Shown here: positions 1 to 7,500 of the stretch, one piece after another
Position numbering within the stretch: position 1 is the stretch's first letter
How the letters are laid out: each line of letters begins with the position of its first letter
NCBI GenBank assembly: GCA_004762125.1
Contig: SIHQ01000029.1
Span: 1-53,968 of the forward strand
Source of the DNA: Oceanospirillales bacterium
Lineage (GTDB): Bacteria; Pseudomonadota; Gammaproteobacteria; Pseudomonadales; Endozoicomonadaceae
DNA length: 53,968 bases
Direction: 5' to 3'
Made by a program: the position numbers and the translations under genes
Notes under the pieces: generated by a model
What the model was told of the DNA's origin: nothing
Databases searched by the model: none
What the model saw: the letters and a program-made list of their open reading frames with translations, nothing else

Positions 1-1
1 C

Positions 2-496
2 GAAGCGGCAAGAAAGCCGGTGGTCATTGAGAAGCTGGATTTTAAGCAGAAAAAGAGGCAGTTGCACAAAGAGAATCCGGTGTACGCCCGAATGCTCTCG
101 TCGCTGGCCTATGAAAAAATCAAATCCCTGATTGAAGTGAACTGCGCCAAACGGGGGCTGGAGTGCATTACGATTAATCCAGCGTACTCCTCGCAGATTG
201 GGGCAGTAAAATACAAAGAGAAATACGGTTTATCCACGCATCACGCTGCAGCATTGGTGATAGCACGAAGAGGCTTAGGCTTCTGGGATAGGCCTTTAAG
301 AAATTACTACCAGACTAAAGATAGGGTTGTGGTATCCCATCCGGCACCTGTAAGGAAAGCCGGATCGGCAATGCTTTACTACCGTGAATTTTTTAGTTGG
401 AAAAGACGACTCTTGCGAGAGATCGGCACTGGTATGCGCTTTGGGGAGGCTGTCGCTCTGGCAGCTGGAACGCAAAGGCGAAGCTTAGCTTCCTAG
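2..496 (+). CDS. tnpB: TnpB (RNA-guided nuclease, IS200/IS605-OrfB type), C-terminal part only
   Basis: The frame is open from base 2, so the gene continues to the left outside the window. The visible part includes the block VVIEKLDF, where TnpB proteins carry the RuvC-II glutamate, then INPAYSSQIG and the helix GLSTHHAAALVIARRGLGF. TnpB proteins are RNA-guided RuvC-type nucleases that help IS200/IS605/IS607 elements persist. Two things are unusual. The four-cysteine zinc ribbon expected between NPxYSSQ and the last RuvC motif is absent and replaced by about ten residues. The usual Asp of the final DxNAA-like motif is not present (THHAA here). I recall similar sequences in other IS607 TnpBs, so this may be a subfamily trait rather than decay. 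A basic tail of about 60 residues follows. Confidence 0.8.
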   Translation, partial: EAARKPVVIEKLDFKQKKRQLHKENPVYARMLSSLAYEKIKSLIEVNCAKRGLECITINPAYSSQIGAVKYKEKYGLSTHHAAALVIARRGLGFWDRPLRNYYQTKDRVVVSHPAPVRKAGSAMLYYREFFSWKRRLLREIGTGMRFGEAVALAAGTQRRSLAS

Positions 497-582
497 TCCG
501 ATGGAGGGCGCTACGTCGTCCTCCTCTAACCCTTTACTGTGGGGTTGAACTGGCAAATGAGTAGGTTTGCGTAGGTTCATAA
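440..582 (+). ncRNA. possible omega RNA (reRNA) scaffold at the tnpB 3' end
   Basis: Two consecutive hairpins follow the tnpB stop. The first has arms 503-510 and 517-524 (8 pairs, one G-U, 6-nt loop). The second has arms 528-532 and 542-546. In TnpB systems the guide RNA is made from the tnpB 3' end through the element's right end, and the guide lies in the flank. Position and structure fit that model, but the limits and any transcript are inferred. Confidence 0.35.
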
Positions 583-927
583 AAGCGGTTAGCTCCCAGC
601 AGTCCGGTATCAGGTCAGGATATTGAATCGGTCACATTTAAAAAACAAAGAGTGACAACGACCAGTCGTCAAATAATCGGTTGGGTGCGGCTAATCAATA
701 CCCAGCCGGGTGACAGGTTGACTCTTCAGTTTATAACTCCGAAAGGGCAAGGGATTCCTCAATCGACTCAACTGCCAGAAACTCCCAAGGCACAGAAATT
801 TTACACTTTAGTTCGTCAGCGAGAGAAAAAACGCTGGTTAGCGGGTCGGTACGGACTGAAAGTAAAAGTAGAACGAGGGAGTAGCCTTTTGCAGCAGAAC
901 ACTGTTTGGTATGACATGCTTCCGTAA
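583..927 (+). pseudogene. 3' fragment of a host gene apparently split by the IS element
   Basis: The frame is open from 583 to a stop at 925-927 (114 codons). It has no ATG start with a ribosome site near its beginning; the first plausible internal start is a GTG at 652. The translation reads like the end of a folded domain (GWVRLINTQPGDRLTLQF..., KRWLAGRYGLKVKVERG...). It has the feel of a small beta-sandwich found at the C-terminus of some M23-type peptidases, but that is only a weak impression. The frame begins exactly where the IS tail ends, which suggests that the 5' part lies left of the element, outside the window. A short independent gene starting at GTG 652 is the alternative. Confidence 0.45.
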
Positions 928-1299
928 ATGGATCTCTTTAGCGGCAAACAACTCACCGCTCTCAGTAAACTCGTGATACCGCGTTTATTTGCGTTGAAAG
1001 TGAGGGCTGTTTGAAAGCTACGTTTTTGACGTTCTTCAGTAATAACGTTAGATTCCAGAGAGCTTTATCGTCTCCAGGAACTGGGAGCCAGCCTTGAACA
1101 GATTCAATATTGAGTTCGAAGACCGTTGAACTGAGTATGTCTAAAATTAGGCAGAGACACAGTTAGATTTACAGTCTCGTAAAATCTTCGCTCTATTCCC
1201 GGGTTATTCCAGTTCAATTCCGTCTCAACGTTCGGGAATTGAGGAATAATCCTCCAGACTCGATTTGATTCTCATCATTTCAATGTCGATTGTCTGGAT
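928..1299. other. non-coding stretch of about 370 bases
   Basis: No convincing gene is seen on either strand. The only clear structure is an inverted repeat with 8-bp arms at 1214-1221 and 1235-1242. It lies just beyond the fahA stop (minus strand) and might end that transcript, but there is no obvious T-run. Confidence 0.4.
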
Positions 1300-2619
1300 T
1301 TATGAACTGGCAGGCACGACATAACCTGTTACTTCACCAAACCCTATCCTGATATCGCTTCCCTGTTTCTGGCAATACCCCTTGAACAGAATGGCATCGC
1401 CGTCTTTGAGAAAGGTACGAGTCTCGCCGTTGTCCAAAGTGATGGGCTCTTTGCCACCATTACTCAACTCAAGTAACGATCCGGCTTCTTCTGGGGTTGG
1501 CCCGGACTGAGTACCGCTGCCAAAAAAATCACCAGGTTTCAGGTTACAGCCATTGATGGTGTGATGAGCGACCATCTGGGCAACAGTCCAGTAAGAATCC
1601 TTGAAGTTGGAACGAGACAGTTTCTGATAAGGCTGGTTTTCTTCTCTCATTTTGGCCGTGGCTATATAAGCTTCCAGCTCCATATCAACGGAACCTGTCG
1701 TCCGATTCTGAGAGGACTCCAGATAAGGCAGCGGTTGAGGGTCACTGTTAGGTCGTGTCCACTGACCTTGGTAAGGCGCCAATGCTTCCATGGTGACAAT
1801 CCAGGGAGAGACGGTAGAAGCAAAGCTTTTGGCCAGAAAGGGCCCCAGTGGTTGGTATTCCCAGGCTTGAAGATCACGGGCTGACCAGTCATTAAACAAA
1901 CACAAACCGAACACATGCTGTTGGTAGTCATCAAGCGCTACGGATGACCCTGACTCATTACCTGAACCGATATAGATGCCCACTTCCAGTTCATAATCCA
2001 GTCGTTTACATGGCCCTAGGGTGGGAACCTCTGCGTCGGGTGCTTTGGTTTGGCCAAGAGGACGGTGGACTTTCTGGCCTGAAATGCCAATGGATGAACT
2101 TCGACCATGATAGCCGATAGGCACCCACTTATAGTTAGGAAGTAAAGGGTTGTCGGGACGAAACAGTTTACCCACAGTGGTCGCATGATGAATGGAGGTA
2201 TAGAAATCGGTGTAATCGCCAATACGAGCAGGCACATCGTATTCAACAGAAGTCATGGCAATCAGACAGTTCTGAAGGACTTTCTGATCTTCAGAGGTTT
2301 CTGTTAATGCATCGGACAAACTGTGTCTCAGAGCAGACCAGTATTCAAATCCCATCGCCATGAATTCATTTAATACGGGTTGGCAGCATTTATTTAAGGC
2401 TTGAGCGGCTTTTCCTGTGAAAAGTCCTGTGTCGTATAATGTTTGAAGATCAATGATCTGATCACCAATGGCAACTCCACCACGAAAGGGCTCGTTGGTG
2501 TCTTTTTGGCGAAATACAGCAAAAGGCAGGTTCTGAATCGGGAAGTCACAGCCGTCGAGGTTGGCTGAATTGACCCAGCTTTTCAGGTCCGGATTGTGAG
2601 TCTGATTAACAGTTATCAT
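1300..2619 (-). CDS. fahA: fumarylacetoacetase
   Basis: This 439-residue protein has the length and motifs of fumarylacetoacetate hydrolase, which splits fumarylacetoacetate into fumarate and acetoacetate in the last step of tyrosine/homogentisate breakdown in the cytosol. The metal ligands line up with the mammalian enzyme: D138 in DYTDFY, E210 and E212 in YELEVG, and D244 in FNDWSARD. The catalytic histidine corresponds to H145 in SIHHATTVG. The start at 2619 gives a full-length N-terminal domain. Its ribosome site is weak (AGAAACAG about 5 bases upstream). The gene is divergent from maiA, the enzyme one step earlier. hmgA and hpd are not in this window. Confidence 0.95.
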   Translation of the reverse strand: MITVNQTHNPDLKSWVNSANLDGCDFPIQNLPFAVFRQKDTNEPFRGGVAIGDQIIDLQTLYDTGLFTGKAAQALNKCCQPVLNEFMAMGFEYWSALRHSLSDALTETSEDQKVLQNCLIAMTSVEYDVPARIGDYTDFYTSIHHATTVGKLFRPDNPLLPNYKWVPIGYHGRSSSIGISGQKVHRPLGQTKAPDAEVPTLGPCKRLDYELEVGIYIGSGNESGSSVALDDYQQHVFGLCLFNDWSARDLQAWEYQPLGPFLAKSFASTVSPWIVTMEALAPYQGQWTRPNSDPQPLPYLESSQNRTTGSVDMELEAYIATAKMREENQPYQKLSRSNFKDSYWTVAQMVAHHTINGCNLKPGDFFGSGTQSGPTPEEAGSLLELSNGGKEPITLDNGETRTFLKDGDAILFKGYCQKQGSDIRIGFGEVTGYVVPASS

Positions 2620-2637
2620 AGGCTGTTTCTTATTCTG

Positions 2638-2889
2638 TCAGGTTGGCTCAATGCCACTGGGTGTGGCTTCTAAAGCTTCATTGAGTACAGCAAGATCACC
2701 AATGTTACTTGATAATAACAGAACCCGTCGGGCATTCACCTTATGACTTTGTTCATTGTTTAAATCCTGTTGTGTTGAATCGGACCTTTCAAATTTATCC
2801 AGAAGGTGACGCAAATTAATGATCGTTGTACGATCAGAGATAGGGCAATCCAGAGATAAGCAAACGACCGATAGATTGAAGCCGTAGAT
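2638..2889 (-). pseudogene. degenerate fragment with a DUF772/IS5-type transposase motif
   Basis: A stop-free frame of about 83 codons lies between fahA and maiA with no good start. Its first half contains SDRTTIINLRHLLDKFE. This closely resembles the conserved N-terminal block of IS5/IS1182-type transposases (DUF772: DxTTIxxFRHLLEK). The second half (NARRVLLLSSNIGDLAVLN...) does not continue that family and is unrecognised. I read it as the scar of an old insertion-sequence event fused to other sequence. The maiA upstream region overlaps it. Confidence 0.4.
2821..2835. promoter_or_regulatory. short palindrome upstream of maiA
   Basis: GATCGT-TGT-ACGATC is a perfect 6-bp inverted repeat with a 3-base centre, 91 bases before the maiA start and in the divergent fahA/maiA region. 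It could be an operator for a pathway regulator. No regulator gene is nearby, and chance occurrence cannot be excluded. Confidence 0.25.
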
Positions 2890-2925
2890 TCAGACAATAG
2901 CCAAATAATGGACAGGGGCTTTACG

Positions 2926-3573
2926 ATGAAACTTTACACGTACTGGCGATCATCAGCGGCTTACCGGGTACGAATTGCACTGAACCTTAAAGGATTAAGC
3001 AGTGAGATGGCTTTTGTGCATTTGGTCAAAGAAGGTGGAGAGCAGCTGCAGGAAGCCTATCAGGCTATTAATCCCCACGGCCTGGTGCCTTCACTGGAGC
3101 TAGATGATAAGCAGGTCATTACTCAGTCGATGGCTATTATGGAATACCTTGATGAAACTTATTCAGGCGCTCGCCTGTTACCCGGGTCTCCTCTTGAAAG
3201 AGCCAGAGTTCGTAGTATCGCCCAAAGCATTGCCTGTGATATTCATCCGTTAAATAACCTCAGGGTGTTGAAATACATCACCGGTGAATGGGGTGTGACT
3301 GAAGAACAGCGAACTCTCTGGTATCAACACTGGATTTGCAGCGGTTTTGAGAGTCTTGAACGGCAGTTGTCGGAGGGTCATCAGACCGGTGATTTCTGCC
3401 ATGGTGACGAGCCCGGGTTGGCGGACGCCTGCCTTATTCCCCAGATTTATAATGCCCGACGTTTTTCAGTAGCAATGGATGATTACCCGGTTATTCAGCG
3501 TATTGGCAAAAACTGTGAGGCACTGGAGCCTTTTCAGAAGGCCGTTCCCGAGGCTCAGGAAGATGCACCGTGA
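2926..3573 (+). CDS. maiA: maleylacetoacetate isomerase (zeta-class GST)
   Basis: The protein has 215 residues. It begins MKLYTYWRSSAAYRVRIALN, which carries the zeta-class glutathione transferase motif (SSxxYRVRIALN) with the catalytic serine near residue 9-10. It uses glutathione to isomerise maleylacetoacetate to fumarylacetoacetate, the substrate of FahA. A further ATG at 2908 is in frame. I prefer 2926 because AGGGG lies about 9 bases upstream and the family normally starts there. The VOC gene follows 58 bases later on the same strand and is probably cotranscribed. Confidence 0.93.
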   Translation: MKLYTYWRSSAAYRVRIALNLKGLSSEMAFVHLVKEGGEQLQEAYQAINPHGLVPSLELDDKQVITQSMAIMEYLDETYSGARLLPGSPLERARVRSIAQSIACDIHPLNNLRVLKYITGEWGVTEEQRTLWYQHWICSGFESLERQLSEGHQTGDFCHGDEPGLADACLIPQIYNARRFSVAMDDYPVIQRIGKNCEALEPFQKAVPEAQEDAP

Positions 3574-3631
3574 TCTCGTCTGTTCAATCTCCAGTCGCTA
3601 TTAAAACAATCGATTTACTGAGGACATAATA

Positions 3632-4180
3632 ATGATAAAGCTTCAGCAAATTCACCATGTTGCCTATCGGTGCAAGGATGCCAAAGAAACCGTTGAGTTC
3701 TATCAGACCATGCTCAATATGGAATTTCTGGTGGCCATAGCCGAGGATGAGGTGCCTTCAACCAAGGAACCGGACCCTTACATGCATCTGTTTCTTGATG
3801 CCGGTAATGGCAATATTCTGGCTTTCTTTGAGTTGCCTAATTCTCCGGAGATGGGCAGAGACCCAAACACTCCGGAATGGACCCAGCACATTGCCTTTCA
3901 GGTGGCCGACGAGGCGGCTTTATTGTCTGCTTTGGAGGATTTGAAAGGGAAAGGGCTTGATGTCGTTGGCCCAACGGATCATGGCATTATCAAATCCATC
4001 TATTTCTTTGACCCTAACGGACATCGTTTAGAGCTGACCTGTCTGACCGGAACTCACGAGCAATTAAAAGAACTCAAACGTGTGGCTCCATTAATGCTGG
4101 AAGAGTGGTCACGCACTAAAAAAGCACCTAAGCACGCCGCCTGGCTTCATGAAAAGGAGCTTGGCGATAAAAAAGGTTAG
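3632..4180 (+). CDS. VOC-family (glyoxalase/dioxygenase fold) protein
   Basis: This 182-residue single-domain vicinal-oxygen-chelate protein has a likely metal site: the N-terminal histidine pair in QIHHVAYR, QHIAFQV in the middle, and the final glutamate in GHRLELTC. Genes of this kind often accompany homogentisate-pathway genes, and here it follows maiA. A role with an aromatic or maleyl intermediate is therefore plausible, but the substrate is not shown by the sequence. A good ribosome site (GAGGACATAATA) precedes the ATG. It ends tail-to-tail with the small lipoprotein gene, overlapping it by four bases. Confidence 0.85.
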   Translation: MIKLQQIHHVAYRCKDAKETVEFYQTMLNMEFLVAIAEDEVPSTKEPDPYMHLFLDAGNGNILAFFELPNSPEMGRDPNTPEWTQHIAFQVADEAALLSALEDLKGKGLDVVGPTDHGIIKSIYFFDPNGHRLELTCLTGTHEQLKELKRVAPLMLEEWSRTKKAPKHAAWLHEKELGDKKG

Positions 4181-4290
4181 ATTCCCGGAATGCCTATGGG
4201 CCCCGGAAGGTCAGGGATCAAAGCACAGCCTGTTAGAACGGTCAGAACGGTCAGAACGAAGAGGATGGAGATGGTTTTTATCAGTTGCAT
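4177..4290 (-). CDS. very small lipoprotein (37 residues)
   Basis: The 37-residue product starts MQLIKTISILF and has a hydrophobic stretch ending in the lipobox LTGC. After processing only about 15 residues would remain (CALIPDLPGPIGIPGI). An AGG lies about 8 bases upstream of the chosen ATG at 4290. A longer in-frame start at 4443 exists but would bury the signal peptide. The DNA for VLTVLTVLT is a short tandem repeat (9-bp unit), so the hydrophobic segment may change length. The entry rests on the lipobox and ribosome site; no function can be given. Confidence 0.5.
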   Translation of the reverse strand: MQLIKTISILFVLTVLTVLTGCALIPDLPGPIGIPGI

Positions 4291-4597
4291 AAGAGACCTG
4301 AGATTAATAAGTGATTTAGCCTTTAGGCTTCGATCAGAAAAATGGAAGGAAAACCTGAGTGAGGTGACAGAAGTTTGGTGCATACACAGCAGGATTGTAA
4401 ATAGCACATTGTTTTTATTCCGAAGAGAAGGAGAGGACGTCAACTCATAAGCATCCGAGTTTACTGAAGCCCCGTTAACTTAAAAGCAAAGAAGGCCGAA
4501 GAGTATTGGAAGCATTTAAAGACCACATATAATCAATGATATTTTAAATACTGATTAAGTTAACTCAATATCGGTTTTCAAAATAACAGGCTAAAGC
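4291..4597. other. AT-rich intergenic region before the large adhesin gene
   Basis: About 300 bases separate the small lipoprotein gene from the five-gene locus. No gene is apparent. The last 100 bases are AT-rich and presumably hold the promoter of the locus, but no confident -35/-10 pair was picked. The ribosome site before ATG 4598 is weak. Confidence 0.35.
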
Positions 4598-7500
4598 ATG
4601 GATGCGAAGCGTATTAACCGGTTGTTTTCACTCTTATTTCCTCGTACTGAACCTGCTCGCGAAAAACCACCTGCAGACACCTTGCCAGGTTATGCACTTG
4701 AACCCCGTATCATGCTCGATGCGGCCATGGCCAGCACTGGTGAAGAGGTGCTTTCAGAGCCAGAGAATCAACAGGGTTCTGATCAACACTCTGATAACAG
4801 CACTTCATCCAACCAGTCAGACGTTACTAAACTGGCCGAAGCCCTGGAAGCCGCTTCCCAACATCAGCACACCATCACCGAAGTGGTATTAATTGACCCT
4901 TCCGTACCCGATTATCAAACCCTGATGGCAGGCATTTCCGGCCAGGCTCAGGTTCATATTCTTTCATCGTCTGCATCACTGGCTGAAATTGCAGAGGTAT
5001 TATCTGGATATCAGAATCTGGATGCAGTGCATATTATCTCCCACGGCAGCACCGGCTTACTGGCACTGAGTGGTGAAACCGTTGATGCCGATACGCTGGC
5101 ATCACAACAGGAAACACTGGCGGCCATAGGCCAGTCATTGAATCAGGAAGGCGATATTCTGCTTTATGGCTGCAATGTTGGCAGCGATAGGGAAGGGCAG
5201 GCTTTTATTGAGCAGCTGGCGGAATTAACCGGGGCGGATATTGCTGCTTCGGATGATATTACGGGTGCTGGTGGAGATTGGATACTGGAAGCCAACTCAA
5301 ATTCGATAGAAACTCAGATTTATGGTGAAAGTACTTATCAATACAGTCTTAATATAAATGGAACAACAGTTCAAATTGGAAGGGGAGATCCTGCTGAGTA
5401 CCGGCAGTCATCGATTGTTCATGGCGGTGTTGATGATACTGTTGAGGATCATATTAGCGCTCCGGGCCATAGTGTCGTGGAATTCAACATTAATAGTGTT
5501 GATTATTCATCAGGTGCAATTATAACAAACAGTCGATTGCATCAGCACGACTTTCAAGTTGACCCAAATAACCCAAATCAAGCAACTCTTACTATTACTT
5601 ACTCAGCCCCGACCACTTTGTTTGTTTTTAATAATGCATTAAATTTTCAGTTTTCTGGTGGAGATTTCGGTTCCATAGAGTCTTTTACTGCTGATGCCAA
5701 TAATAGTATTACTAGCAATGCAACAGAAATTACCACCAGTAATACCAGTACTGCAATAACAATAATAATGCCGAGGGACGACATAGGGACAACCAGGTAT
5801 GTTGCAGGTCCAAATGATATTACCGAGGGATATTATGTTCAATCATTAAAGTTTCATATAACTTCAACAAGTAATTCCGCACCTGTTAACACCGCCCCCA
5901 CAATATCAGGCCAGCCATCAGACGTAACCGTCACAGAAGATACCGCCAGTAACCTTGATTTATCGACAACCACTTTTGTTGATAACGACGCTGGCGATAC
6001 CCTTACGGTGACGCTGGCAGCCAGCGCTGGAACCATGACTGCCGCATCGTCAGCTGACGTCACCATTGGAGGGCCAGGTTCAGGCTCGTTGACCCTCAGC
6101 GGTACGGCTGCCAATATCAACTCCTATCTGGATAACGTCAGTAATATCCAATACACCGGCGCTCAAAACGTCAATGGTGACAATGCCGCTACACTGACAA
6201 TCTCTGCTTCTGATGGCGATGCAAGCCTGATCAGTAACCCGACTGTAAATATTGATATCACCGCAGTAAACGATGCCCCGGTGGTGGATACCGGTGGCTA
6301 TGAAACCGATTTTGTTGCAGGCAGCTCGACCGGTGTGCTGGTGGTGGATTCCACATTCTCAATAACTGATATCGATGATGCTAATATGGAGTCGGCAGTC
6401 ATTACCCTGAGTGGTAATGGTGATGGTGCCAGTGAGACTCTTTCCATTGATGGAACACCTGCGACTGGCATCACTGTTACCTATACCTCCAACACCCGGA
6501 TTGATTTGTCCGGTTCTGCGACAAAGGCCCATTACGAAAACCTGATCAAACAGATTAAGTACAACAACAGCGTTGCTGCAGCCAGTGCAACAGCAGGTGA
6601 CCGAACCATTACCATTACAGCAAACGACGGTGAAGGTGATTCCAGTGCTGAAGCCTCAACGGTTGCAGTGGTGATAGCACCTCTTGTAGATACTGGACCA
6701 GGCACAACTTATGTGGAAAATGATGGCAATACGCCAGTACGTGTTGTGGGTGCCAGCGCCACCATAACCGACAGTGACAGCACACATCTGAACGGGATGG
6801 TGATTAATATCACTAATGATGCGACAGGAGATAGAATTAGTCTGGCCGCTCGCAGTAATAGTGATTCTGTGAATGGAATTACCATAACTTACAATAATGA
6901 CAATCAGATTACTCTGTCTGGTAATGCAATAAAAGCAAATTATCTGACCTTGCTTAAAGAGTTACAGTTTGAAAACAACAGCCAGAACCCTGACACCACC
7001 ACCCGTAATATTTCAATAGCGACGACTGACTCGGATGGCCATACCGGTACCGTGTCAACAACTGTCACAGTTCAGGGCGTTAACGATGCCCCTGTAGCCG
7101 TTAACGACACAGGCAGTGTGAACGAAGATCAAACACTGACAGTGAACCAGGCCGATGGTGTGCTGGGTGATGATACCGATGTCGACAACAGTTCGCTGAC
7201 AGTCACCGCTATTCGTACCGGTTCAGAAAGTGGCAGCGGAAGCGCTGGAACAGTAACGACGGCTCTTATTGGTACATATGGCACACTAACCATTAATGCC
7301 AACGGCAGCTACACCTATATTGCCGATCAGGATGCAGCCAATGCCTTGCCTGCCGGTCAAACAGCAACCGACACATTCACCTACACCGTCAGTGATGGTA
7401 GCGACAGTGATACTGGCGAGTTGGTCATTACCGTTAATGGTCAGAATGATGCTTCTGTTATTTCTGGTGATATTGCCGGTTCAGTGATTGAAGGCAATGA

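Larger units (their letters stand above)
2..582 (+). mobile_element. IS607/IS200-IS605-type element, right part (left part outside window)
   Basis: This stretch contains the 3' end of a tnpB and its structured downstream tail. Its right boundary is inferred. A reading frame that looks like the tail of an unrelated host gene opens immediately after a stop codon at 580-582, so the element probably ends between about 575 and 600. IS607-type elements lack terminal inverted repeats, so the exact end cannot be read from this window alone. A second, related-looking element lies at the right edge of the window, but the two visible tnpB parts do not overlap and cannot be compared. Confidence 0.6.

Noticed and set aside
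1561-1884. Plus-strand frame opposite fahA
   Set aside because: fahA has all catalytic residues on the other strand; this frame has no supporting features.
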